A stretch of DNA of 64,000 bases from an uncultured Dehalococcoidia bacterium (GTDB lineage: Bacteria > Chloroflexota > Dehalococcoidia > Lucifugimonadales > UBA3495). The DNA lies in the NCBI GenBank assembly GCA_951812535.1, contig CATOSK010000002.1, forward strand, positions 27,665 to 91,664, given 5' to 3'. This document shows, one piece after another, positions 34,316 through 42,241 of the stretch (positions are counted from its first letter, which is position 1; each line of letters starts with the position of its first letter). The notes below the pieces were generated by a model that made no database searches, was not told where the DNA came from, and worked only from the letters and a program-made list of their open reading frames with translations. The position numbers were made by a program, and so were the translations under genes.

Positions 34316-34651
34316 TTAATGATAGTCAACCACTTCCAAAATCGCGATAGCCGTGACTTGGCCCGTGTCGATTCCTCCGTCCCGGTTCCGTGGGACGGGA
34401 CTGTGAGCGGAGCGGAATATGAGGCGATAAGGATGCACGAGGTCAGCGGCAAACTGTTCGTCCCGGTTCCCAACCAATTGGTGCATACGCGACCTGGGTT
34501 CGCGCAGCCCCTCTGCCAGCGTTCCGGCGGCCCGCAGCCCGTCAATACGCTGCGTGATTGTTAGAGCCATCCGCCTGCCATACTGCCGTTGCAAAGTCCC
34601 ATGAGAAGCAAAGACCTGCGCCAACCGCCGGTTGGCGAAAGTTATTTCCAC
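34316..34651 (-). CDS. HigB-like toxin (RelE superfamily, plasmid-maintenance killer)
   Basis: A 111-residue RelE/HigB-family protein. It starts MEITFANRRLAQVFASHG and has the RMALTITQRIDGLRAAGTLA helix pair, a RMHQLVGNRDEQFAADL strand pair and the C-terminal VHPYRLIFRS and AIAILEVVDYH strands usual in HigB-like killers. Such toxins cut ribosome-bound mRNA. The gene order (toxin before antitoxin) is that of higBA. Confidence 0.85.
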   Translation of the reverse strand: MEITFANRRLAQVFASHGTLQRQYGRRMALTITQRIDGLRAAGTLAEGLREPRSRMHQLVGNRDEQFAADLVHPYRLIFRSAHSPVPRNRDGGIDTGQVTAIAILEVVDYH

Positions 34652-34727
34652 CCAGCCCGTCCCAACATCGCACTCCGTCCCGCCAGGTTATCATACCGGC
34701 CCGGACGCCCTTCAACCCGAAATGGGG

Positions 34728-35126
34728 TCACAACGGCTGGCGGCCCGGGAAGCCCGCGTCGGTCTCGTGCCAGTAGGCGATGGTTTCCTCCCCGCGCAGC
34801 CAGCACAGGTGGACCTCCCGGTCCTCCCGCAGCGACGGGAAGTCCACCAGGCCCCGGCCCACGTCGCGCACCAGGATCCCCTCATCGGTTACTTCCTTCA
34901 GGTGCTGCTGCAGGTCCCGGGTCAGCCGGTTCACCGCCTGCTGGCAGGCGTGAATCTCCTCCTCGCTGCTGGAATGCCCGTTGTTGCGGCGGCGGCGCAG
35001 CAGCCCGATCAGCTCCTCCTGCCGCACCGCCAGCTCGTTCCGCACCGGCACCATCACGGCGAACTTTTCCTCCAGCCAGGGCAGCCTGGCAATGGCCTCT
35101 TCCAGGGTGTAATAGCGATTCATCAT
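34728..35126 (-). CDS. DUF2203 family protein
   Basis: A 132-residue protein. The opening RYYTLEEAIARLPWLEEKF and the later ILVRDVGRGLVDFPSLRED, VHLCWLRGEETIAYWHETD and GFPGRQPL strongly match DUF2203. The function is unknown. The start is at one of two adjacent ATGs (35126 or 35123); upstream codons in the same frame lie in a repeat-rich segment and are not coding. Confidence 0.85.
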   Translation of the reverse strand: MMNRYYTLEEAIARLPWLEEKFAVMVPVRNELAVRQEELIGLLRRRRNNGHSSSEEEIHACQQAVNRLTRDLQQHLKEVTDEGILVRDVGRGLVDFPSLREDREVHLCWLRGEETIAYWHETDAGFPGRQPL

Positions 35127-35181
35127 AGCGACAACTACTTTATCCCAGCCCGCGCCGCCCGCGCAAAGCCGACCGCCATCC

Positions 35182-35211
35182 AGGGGGTTTGGGGGATGCA
35201 TTCTCCAAACG
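35182..35211. repeat. Family C palindromic repeat
   Basis: AGGGGGTTTGGGGGATGCAT and ATTCTCCAAACGGA, a diverged copy of the element at 53927, 57645 and 59848. Confidence 0.6.
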
Positions 35212-35224
35212 GAATCCCGGCGTC

Positions 35225-35376
35225 CTTAGACGTTGTGTGGAAACAAGCGGACGCTCCCATGTTGGCTGTGACTCCTGAGGCGGACGGGGGTCTGGATTCC
35301 CGCCTGCGCGGGAATGACGGGAGAGTTGGCGGGAATGACGGGAGGGCAAATGGGTATTTCTCACACACCGTCTTAG
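35225..35376. mobile_element. MITE-like element with imperfect terminal inverted repeats enclosing family B repeats
   Basis: CTTAGACGTTGTGTGGAAA (35225-35243) is an imperfect inverted match of TTCTCACACACCGTCTTAG (35358-35376). Inside are a family B hairpin (35290-35320) and a second partial copy. It contains no gene and lies in the gap 35127-35485. Confidence 0.55.
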
Positions 35377-35485
35377 AACAAACCGAAATTCAGCAAGATG
35401 GGGCAGATAAATTTCTCCCCGCCCCGATATGCGGTACAATCCCCCAGCACCACCTGATAACATGCCGCTGCCCCGGGAGAAAACC

Positions 35486-35872
35486 ATGCCCATCATCAGC
35501 CACTCCCACGCCCCCGAGGTACCCTGGCGTCCCGGGTACCGCAAGTGGGACGTCGCCGGACACGAGCAGGGCGTAACCAGCACCTTCAGCATCAACACCG
35601 CCGAGCCCGGGGCCGGCGCTCCCCTCCATACCCACACCATCGACGAGCTCATCGTCATCCTCAAGGGCACCCTCGAGGTCAGTATGGACGGGGAGACGCA
35701 GACCGTCGGCGCGGACCACACCGTCGTCATCCCCCCGGGAGCCGAGCACTCCTTCCGGGTAACCGGCGGCGAGACTGCCGAGCTGTTCGTCTTCTTCCCC
35801 GCGCTGGACCCCTACTCCGCCGAGCACACCCACTACCTGGAAGGCGCCCGCCCCGAGTCCGTCAGGGACTAG
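35486..35872 (+). CDS. Single-domain cupin protein
   Basis: A 128-residue cupin. The two metal-binding motifs are visible: APLHTHTIDELIVILKG (G(X)5HXH-like) and VVIPPGAEHSFRVTGG. The ATG at 35486 follows GGGAGAAAACC. Cupins of this size are metal-binding enzymes or sensors; no substrate can be named. It ends 6 nt before trmI, so the two are probably cotranscribed. Confidence 0.82.
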   Translation: MPIISHSHAPEVPWRPGYRKWDVAGHEQGVTSTFSINTAEPGAGAPLHTHTIDELIVILKGTLEVSMDGETQTVGADHTVVIPPGAEHSFRVTGGETAELFVFFPALDPYSAEHTHYLEGARPESVRD

Positions 35873-35878
35873 AAAATC

Positions 35879-36751
35879 ATGGGCGGGGCTTCCGGGGACA
35901 AGAACCTCTTTGGGGCGGGCGACATGGCCCTGCTGATGGACCGCAAGAACCGCCGCTACCTGCAGACCCTATCACCCGGGCAGATCTTCCACAGCCACCT
36001 GGGACAGCTCCCCCACGACAGCCTCATTGACGCCACCGTCGGCGGCTGGTACCGCACCGACCGGGGCCACGTCTTCCTCGCCGTCCGCCCCACCCTGGGC
36101 GACTTCGTCCTGGAGATGCCCCGGGGCCCCCAGATCATCTATCCCAAGGACCTGGGCAACATCATCACCCTGGCCGACATCTTCCCCGGCGCCACCGTCG
36201 TGGAGGCCGGCCTGGGCTCCGGCTCCCTCACCGCCGCCCTGCTGCGGGCGGTCGGTAGGCAGGGCAGGGTCATCACCTATGAGATCAACGAGAAGACCGT
36301 CGCCAACGCCCGGCGCAACATCGAGAAGGTCACCCCCGACGCCTCCAACCTCACCGTCACCATCGGCGACATCTACCAGGGCATTTCCGAGAAGGACGTC
36401 GACCGCATCGTGCTGGACGTTCCCGAACCCTGGCAGGCCGTGACCGCCGCCGGCGACGCCCTGGTCATGGGCGGCATCTTCCTTAGCTTCCTGCCCACCG
36501 TCCTGCAGGTCCACCAACTGGCCGAGGAGCTGCGCCGGGACGGCCGTTTCCAGATGGTCGAGACCGTCGAGACGCTGCTCCGCCCCTGGCACGTCACCGA
36601 GCGCAGCGTCCGGCCCGCCCACCGCATGGTGGCCCACAGCGGCTTCCTCACCACCGCCGTCCGCTGCGAGCCGAGGGTGGTCCGCACTGTTTCAAACGTC
36701 CTCGAAGCTGTCTCACCTTCAGAGGACGAATCACCCGTCCCCGAAGACTAA
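35879..36751 (+). CDS. trmI: tRNA (adenine-58-N1)-methyltransferase TrmI
   Basis: A 290-residue Class I methyltransferase. The N-terminal domain has YPKDLGNIITLADIFPG, then SAM motif I VVEAGLGSGSLTAALLRAV near residue 105, VITYEINEKTVANARRNIEK and VDRIVLDVPEPWQAV. These are hallmarks of TrmI, which makes m1A58 in tRNA. The C-terminus HMVAHSGFLTTAVR fits. The ATG is 6 nt behind the upstream cupin gene. Confidence 0.9.
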   Translation: MGGASGDKNLFGAGDMALLMDRKNRRYLQTLSPGQIFHSHLGQLPHDSLIDATVGGWYRTDRGHVFLAVRPTLGDFVLEMPRGPQIIYPKDLGNIITLADIFPGATVVEAGLGSGSLTAALLRAVGRQGRVITYEINEKTVANARRNIEKVTPDASNLTVTIGDIYQGISEKDVDRIVLDVPEPWQAVTAAGDALVMGGIFLSFLPTVLQVHQLAEELRRDGRFQMVETVETLLRPWHVTERSVRPAHRMVAHSGFLTTAVRCEPRVVRTVSNVLEAVSPSEDESPVPED

Positions 36752-36753
36752 GA

Positions 36754-36890
36754 AACTATCTCAAGAGGTATATTCCGAAATCAGAAACCAGCGAAAGGGG
36801 AACGACGGGGGTCTGGGTTCCCGCCTGCGCGGGAATGACGGGAGGGAGACGTGGGGACCCCCGGTTACACTCATTTGTTTTGAGATAGTT
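36754..36890. mobile_element. MITE-like element with inverted termini enclosing a family B hairpin
   Basis: AACTATCTCAA (36754-36764) is an exact inverted match of TTGAGATAGTT (36880-36890), with further partial pairing outside. The 137-nt interior contains GGGTTCCCGCCTGCGCGGGA (family B) and no gene. It fills the gap between trmI and the HD-domain gene. Confidence 0.6.
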
Positions 36891-36910
36891 ACTAAACGGA
36901 GGCTGCGAAT

Positions 36911-37479
36911 ATGGACGTAATGGACCGGGACAACACCGTTGAGTTCCTGAAGCAGCATGTCAAGACCGAGATGCTGATGAAGCACCTCTACTCCGTCGAG
37001 GCCTCCATGCGGGGCTACGCCGGCAAGTACGACGAGGACGCCGACCGCTGGGGCATCGCCGGACTGCTCCACGACTTCGACTGGGAGATCTGCCCCACCC
37101 CCGAGTCCCATCCCACCTTCGGGGCCGAAATCCTCCGCGAGCACGGCTACCCGGAGGATATCATCCGCGCCGTTCTCACCCACGGCGACCACACCGGCAT
37201 CCCCGGGAGTCCCTCATGGAGCACACCCTTTTCGCCGTCGACGAGCTTTCCGGCTTCATCCGCGCCGTCACTCTCGTCCGCCCATCCAAGAGCCTCGACG
37301 ACGTCACCCCCGCCTCCGTCAAGCGCAAGATGCGGGACAAGAACTTCGCCAAGGACGTTAACCGGGACGATATCCGGCGCGGCGCCGAGGAGCTGGGCGT
37401 CGACCTCGACGAGCACATCAGCTTTATCATCGAAAGCATGAAACCCGTCGCGGCGCAGATCGACCTCAACACCGGCTAG
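36911..37479 (+). pseudogene. HD-domain (HDIG-like) protein with a one-base frameshift
   Basis: The first frame encodes a normal HD start (MKHLYSVEASMRGYA, the WGIAGLLHDFDWE metal site, then AVLTHGDHTG) and then goes out of frame at 37201-37204. The next frame continues correctly from PRESLMEHTLFAVDELSG to the stop at 37477. One extra C in the CCCC run at 37201 would restore a protein of about 189 residues. HD domains act on phosphate esters. The gap may be a real mutation or an assembly error. Its stop overlaps that of the convergent gene at 37476. Confidence 0.8.
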
Positions 37480-38846
37480 GATTGGGGCTCGGCGTCCTCG
37501 CTGGGCCAAAGCTCCATCAATTCCAATTCCAACTCCAACTCCTGCTCCGGACGCGGCCACCGCCCTTCCGCCAGCCGGATATGCCCCTCCCCCAGCAGCG
37601 GCGGAGGCAACCCATCCAGCAACCGCTCCAGCTCGTCCGGCATCTCCTCCGCCAGCCCCCAAAGCTCGCCCGCCGGAACACCCTTCCCCTGCACCAGCAC
37701 CCGGAAGTCCCCCAGGCCGCCGGAACGCACCAGGTCTTCCATCCCAGACAGGTTAGCCCGCAGCTCCCGGAGGGACAGAATTTCCGGCCTCATCCCCGCA
37801 ACCCGAGCCCGCAATCTCTCCCACCCCAGCATAGCCAGGAACCGCCCCTGGGTTGTGAGTCCCAACGCCGGCAACCCCACTGCCTGTCCTGATCGGACCA
37901 CCGAGGAAAAGTCCACCTGGGCGGACATATCCTGCCTGCCCACCCGCCGCAGCGGAGTGTCCGTCTGGGTGTGACGGTAGAACGTGGTCAGCGTGCCGTG
38001 CGGCCGCTCCATGAACGAGTACAACCCCTCAACGGTCCTCCCGTAGTCCACCGTCAACACGTACCCGCGGTCCAGGGCCTCCGCAACGGATCCCGCCCAC
38101 TCACCAAGGGACAGGTTGATCTCCACCCTCTGCCCTTCCTCAAGAACAACTCCCAAGCTGGACAACCGTTCCGCCAAATCTGCCGTCGAAGGTTCCCCCA
38201 GCGTTTCCACCAACTTCCCTGATTCCGCCGTTACGAACACCTCCCGCAGCCGGCCGCCGCTCTGCTCCACCAAATGCACCGGAAAGGCATCCAGGTACTC
38301 GTTGGACAGAATGCAGCCGGTCAATCCCCGGAACGGCACTCCCGCCGCTGCAATCCGGCTTGCCCGCTCCCATCCTGTCTCCTCACTCCGTCTGTCCTGA
38401 GGGTCGCCCCCTCCGTCGCCAAGTCGGGTAACTTGTCCATGGCTCCTTGGGCGCTCGGTGCGCCGGTCGACGCAGATGTACGTCAGCGACCCCCGGAACT
38501 CGGGGGACAGGCGGTCGCTGAAAGACAGGATATCCCGGGCCAACACGCCGTTGCCCGCGCCCAATTCAACGACGCTGAACCGGGTGGGGCGTTCCAGCAG
38601 CAGCCACATCTGAAACAATTGAAGCGCCATCAGCGCCCCGAAAGCAGGATGCGCCATCGGACTGGTGTAGTAGTCCCCGGAAGGGCCAAAGATATCGCCG
38701 CTGGAGTAATACCCACCGTCGGGGCAATATAGGGCTACATCCATGAACTCGGCAAACGTTATCGCCCCGCGCTCGCCGATGCGGCGGCGAATTTCCCCTT
38801 CGGCAGCGGTCATGGAAGGTTGGTTCGTTTCGTTTGACACGATCAA
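37476..38846 (-). CDS. SAM-dependent methyltransferase, MidA/NDUFAF7 family (PF02636)
   Basis: A 456-residue protein. Features: ALYCPDGGYYSSGDIFGP and GDYYTSPMAHPAFGALM at the start, the SAM loop VVELGAGNGVLARDIL near residue 90, GCILSNEYLDAFPVHLV and VLTVDYGRTVEGLYS. In eukaryotes the family methylates an Arg in complex I; its bacterial role is unknown. Residues near 128-150 (SHGQVTRLGD and neighbours) are extra to the family and coincide with a family A repeat at 38418-38443 plus flanking sequence inserted in frame. Confidence 0.85.
   Translation of the reverse strand: MIVSNETNQPSMTAAEGEIRRRIGERGAITFAEFMDVALYCPDGGYYSSGDIFGPSGDYYTSPMAHPAFGALMALQLFQMWLLLERPTRFSVVELGAGNGVLARDILSFSDRLSPEFRGSLTYICVDRRTERPRSHGQVTRLGDGGGDPQDRRSEETGWERASRIAAAGVPFRGLTGCILSNEYLDAFPVHLVEQSGGRLREVFVTAESGKLVETLGEPSTADLAERLSSLGVVLEEGQRVEINLSLGEWAGSVAEALDRGYVLTVDYGRTVEGLYSFMERPHGTLTTFYRHTQTDTPLRRVGRQDMSAQVDFSSVVRSGQAVGLPALGLTTQGRFLAMLGWERLRARVAGMRPEILSLRELRANLSGMEDLVRSGGLGDFRVLVQGKGVPAGELWGLAEEMPDELERLLDGLPPPLLGEGHIRLAEGRWPRPEQELELELELMELWPSEDAEPQS
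38418..38443. repeat. Family A-like repeat embedded in the MidA gene
   Basis: GCCAAGTCGGGTAACTTG and TCCATGGC form GCCA/TGGC arms around the family A loop. On the gene strand it reads GGACAAGTTACCC, the same orientation as in the gene leaders. Confidence 0.6.
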
Positions 38847-39077
38847 CTACTCTCGCGACATTCCGAAATCGTAGCCTCCACAGGCTCAATTGGCCAGACG
38901 GACTATGCCATTGGAAACGGCGGAACGATGAAGGGCGTTCGAATGGGCATTACACAATCTACCACGGGGACTCAATCCAAGTTTGCCGCCAATGCCTAAC
39001 CGGCTGCCGTTAGTTCCGGCTCGGGCCCGATAAATTGGGCTTGAATTCAACCACTGTAACCTTCCCGTCTTCCGCCA

Positions 39078-39083
39078 TATAAT
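39078..39083 (+). promoter_or_regulatory. Possible -10 box of the second alpha/beta hydrolase gene
   Basis: TATAAT 51 nt before the ATG at 39135, with a weak -35 candidate (TGTAAC, 39055-39060) at a 17-nt spacing. The 38847-39134 gap otherwise shows no gene. Confidence 0.45.
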
Positions 39084-39134
39084 CAGGACCACATCCAAAC
39101 CGTTTATCCAAACCGTTCAAGGAGAGGTCGGACA

Positions 39135-39953
39135 ATGCCTGCTGCGAGAATAAACGGAGCCGATATCTACTACGAGGAATCCGGCAGCGGACCGCCCATC
39201 ATTCTTTCCCCGGGAGGGCTTCAGGGAATTGCCGCCAGCTACCACCCGGTGATCGAAGCGCTGTCCCGCGAGCACCGGGTTGTGGTGTATGACCGCCGCT
39301 TCGGGGGCCAGTCCCGCAGTCCCCTGGTGGTCCAGACCTGGGACATGGTCTGTGACGATGTGTTCGGACTGATGGACTCCCTTGGAATCGACCAGGCCTT
39401 TCTGGGCGGAGGTTCCTTCGGGGCCGCCATTTCCCTGGGTTGCGCCTGCCGCCGCCCCGAACGGGTCCGTGCCATCTTCCCCTCCAACATCGCCGGAGGG
39501 GTTATCTGCGATGCCTACCTCGCGGGCAAGCTGTTCAAGAGCATGGATCTGGCCGAAAACCAGGGTATCTCCGCCGTCGTGGATGCCTTCGACCCCGACG
39601 ACCGCTTCTCCCCATTCAGCCCGGAGATAGCCCAGACCGATTCCGCGTACCGGCAGGCCCTTGAAGTCATGCCCACCGGAGATTTCGTCCGGGTCATGCG
39701 TGACACCATCTACGCTCTTTTCGGCAGGCCATACCTGACGTTGGGCATGACCGGGAAAGCGCTCCGCAGCATCCGCGTCCCGGCAATGGTGATGCCCGGC
39801 GGCAACGACATCCACCCGAGGCACCTGGCGGAGAAAGTCCACCGCCTCGTTCCCAATTGCCGGTGGGCCGAGGTCCAACCTCACTCGGAAGAACCGGAAA
39901 AGTATGTGGAGCGGGTCCTCCGGTTCCTGGCCGAGGTCGAAGCGGGGGATTGA
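39135..39953 (+). CDS. Alpha/beta hydrolase
   Basis: A 272-residue alpha/beta hydrolase. Oxyanion region ILSPGGLQGIAASYHPV; nucleophile elbow GGGSFGAAISLGCACRR (Ser in GGSFG rather than GxSxG with His, near residue 93); catalytic acid probably in MVMPGGNDIHPRH. The expected late His is within VQPHSEEPEKYV. The ATG follows GGAGAGGTCGGACA. Substrate unknown. Confidence 0.85.
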   Translation: MPAARINGADIYYEESGSGPPIILSPGGLQGIAASYHPVIEALSREHRVVVYDRRFGGQSRSPLVVQTWDMVCDDVFGLMDSLGIDQAFLGGGSFGAAISLGCACRRPERVRAIFPSNIAGGVICDAYLAGKLFKSMDLAENQGISAVVDAFDPDDRFSPFSPEIAQTDSAYRQALEVMPTGDFVRVMRDTIYALFGRPYLTLGMTGKALRSIRVPAMVMPGGNDIHPRHLAEKVHRLVPNCRWAEVQPHSEEPEKYVERVLRFLAEVEAGD

Positions 39954-40581
39954 CCCCTCACGACTTCGCCGAACCGTCGGATGGCGTCGAATTGCTGCTA
40001 TGGGCCGCCGAATTCGGCCTGCATAGTGTCCACGGGATGTGCCCCGCTCCCATCCCTTACCACCCCTTGTGGTATAATCGTTCAGTTAGTCACCCACGGG
40101 ACGACCCTCATACCGGGCCGGATTCCCGGGCCGCCTGAGCAGGATTTCATCGGCGGTAGGCCGGGTGATCCGGCGGGCAGGCCAGGGCAAACTGCGGTTG
40201 ATGGCCAAAGAGTAGCCGCCGCACCAACTGCCTTAAAGCAGCGCCTCCCGCCCTTGCACCGGCGGACACCCTATATCACAGCTAACCAGAAGTTGGTGTC
40301 TCCGGGTTGCCATTGGGTTGGAAGACCGCCCCGGTTACCGCGCCGTCAGGCTCGCCCGCGTTTGCAACGAAAACGCGGCATCGGTACTGCTGGAAACGCC
40401 ATCCTCCTTCATCGTGGGTGCTCTCGCGCCTTTTCGCTCCGGTTGCATCTGTGGAGTACCCGGTCATGGGACGGGCAACCAGGGATGACAACTTCTGGCT
40501 CGGCGCCACGCGCAACCGTCGCCGGCCTGAACCGGATTCCGAGCGCAAACAGCCAAATCAACACCAGGGAGGTCACCCAAA
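39954..40581 (+). other. 628-nt interval before the vWA gene, no gene recognised
   Basis: No coding frame with recognisable protein features. A TATAAT lies at 40073-40078 with no good -35. Downstream, several inverted stretches (GGGCCGGATTCCCGGGCC near 40118; GGCCGGGTGATCCGGC near 40160) suggest a possibly structured leader for the vWA/PP2C/kinase operon. No match to a known RNA family was recognised by eye. Confidence 0.35.
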
Positions 40582-41439
40582 ATGCCCTACACCGCCGACA
40601 TCAGCAGGAACAATCCAGGGTGCTTTTTGTTCCTTCTCGACCAGTCCGGGTCCATGTCCGAAGCCTTCGGCGGGCAGCCCGGCCAGCTCAAGATGGACGG
40701 CGCCGCCGACGCTGTCAACCGGGTGATGGACGCCATATCCCAGCGCTGCTCCCAGGGAATGGATGTCCGTGACTACTTCCACATTGGAGTCATTACCTAT
40801 TCCACCGACTCCAGCGGAAACCCTCTGATCGGCTCCGCCTTGCCGGGGACATCCCCGGATCAACCCTTTTTGCCCGTGAGCGAGGTCGTGGAGGCCGCCG
40901 ACGTCGAGGAGCGCCAGGTCAAGGAGTCCGACGGAGCCGGCGGGTTGGTGGATGTGAACCGCCGGTTCCCCGTTTGGCTCCGTCCGGTTGCCGGCTTCGG
41001 GACGCCCATGTGCGCGGCCCTGGCCGCCGCCGCCCGGGCTCTGCAGGAATGGACCGCCCAGCATCCGGACTCTTACCCTCCCATGGTCATCAATATATCC
41101 GACGGGGCAGCCACCGACGGCGATCCGGAACTCCTGGCACGGGAGATCATGGGCTTTGGGACCAACGACGGCAGCGTGCTTTTCTACAATGCCCACCTTT
41201 CCCAGATGAGCGCGATGCCCGTCCAATATCCCGCCGACGAGAACAGCCTGCCCCCTGACGAATACGCATTGCAGATGTTCCGCATGTCCTCGGTCTTCCC
41301 AGACCCCGTCCTGGAGATGGCCGGCAGCATGGGTTTGCCCGTCGCCGAAGGTTCCCGCGGTTACGTTTACAACGCCGACATGGTCGCGTTGGTCCAGTTC
41401 CTGGACATAGGGACCCGCGCCGCCACCGACCTGCACTGA
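40582..41439 (+). CDS. vWA domain protein (TerY-like), first gene of a vWA/PP2C/kinase triad
   Basis: A 285-residue von Willebrand A domain. The metal site (MIDAS) is seen as DQSGSMS near residue 20, a Thr in GFGTPM near residue 142 and SDGAATDG near residue 175. The length is near that of TerY proteins. The ATG follows GGGAGGTCACCC. It is followed 13 nt later by a PP2C phosphatase and then a kinase. This is the known TerY-P triad (Anantharaman and colleagues' analysis of tellurium-resistance genes), predicted to be a phosphorylation-based signalling module with the vWA protein as regulator or target. Confidence 0.87.
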   Translation: MPYTADISRNNPGCFLFLLDQSGSMSEAFGGQPGQLKMDGAADAVNRVMDAISQRCSQGMDVRDYFHIGVITYSTDSSGNPLIGSALPGTSPDQPFLPVSEVVEAADVEERQVKESDGAGGLVDVNRRFPVWLRPVAGFGTPMCAALAAAARALQEWTAQHPDSYPPMVINISDGAATDGDPELLAREIMGFGTNDGSVLFYNAHLSQMSAMPVQYPADENSLPPDEYALQMFRMSSVFPDPVLEMAGSMGLPVAEGSRGYVYNADMVALVQFLDIGTRAATDLH

Positions 41440-41452
41440 CGCAGGAGATCCA

Positions 41453-42241
41453 ATGCCCCTCATCCCTCCGAAAACCTGGCGGATCTCCAAGGACGGCAAC
41501 CGGCCCGGAGAATGCGAGGACGCTTTTAGAGTGGTCTTTCCTTCCGGGGGGCCGACCATCATGCGGGCCGCCGTCTCCGACGGAGCCACCGAGTCCGCCT
41601 TCTCCCGCCAGTGGGCCCAAATTCTGGCCGATGCCTTCGTAGACCGGCCCCTGGACCTGCGCGTATTGACCGAGGACGGCCTGCTTGGCTGGCTTCGCCG
41701 CAGCCAGGACGATTGGCACGCGGCCGTCCCCTGGGACCGGATTCCCTGGCATGGTGAAGCCAAGGCCCGCGCTGGATCCTTCGCCACTTTTCTCGGCCTG
41801 TCGCTGTCCGAAGCCGATGAACCCGGGACCTTCCGTTGGGAAGCCGTCGCTGTTGGGGATAGCTGTCTCTTTCTCGTCCGCAATGACCGCCTGTCAGTGT
41901 CGTTCCCCCTGGATGACCCGGCCGGGTTTGACAACAACCCTCCGCTGGTATGCAGCAATCCGGTCAATATGGGACCCCTCTGGGACGGGGTTCGCCGGAC
42001 GGGCGGGGAATGTTTCCCCGGTGACCATTTCATCCTCGCTTCTGACGCCCTGTCAGCATGGTTTCTGGCGCGCCACGCTTCCGGGGACGCCCCTTGGCAG
42101 ACCCTGGAAGAACTGAACGTTTCCGACCGGGACCCCTGGGTGGCGGACCAGCGCCGGGCCCGGACCATGCGCAACGACGACGTCACCCTCGTCATCGTGC
42201 GGGTGAGTCCGGTGGAGAGCCAATGGCCTGGCCGGGCCTGA
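41453..42241 (+). CDS. PP2C-type protein phosphatase of the TerY-P triad
   Basis: A 262-residue phosphatase. Conserved metal-site pieces are seen: the early [11 protein letters not shown] (E/D), [10 protein letters not shown] (the usual DG-x-G/x motif), [27 protein letters not shown] and [11 protein letters not shown] at the end, which match the PP2C/SpoIIE core in order. It would remove phosphate from proteins phosphorylated by the overlapping kinase. The ATG follows CAGGAGATCCA. Confidence 0.85.
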   Translation: MPLIPPKTWRISKDGNRPGECEDAFRVVFPSGGPTIMRAAVSDGATESAFSRQWAQILADAFVDRPLDLRVLTEDGLLGWLRRSQDDWHAAVPWDRIPWHGEAKARAGSFATFLGLSLSEADEPGTFRWEAVAVGDSCLFLVRNDRLSVSFPLDDPAGFDNNPPLVCSNPVNMGPLWDGVRRTGGECFPGDHFILASDALSAWFLARHASGDAPWQTLEELNVSDRDPWVADQRRARTMRNDDVTLVIVRVSPVESQWPGRA

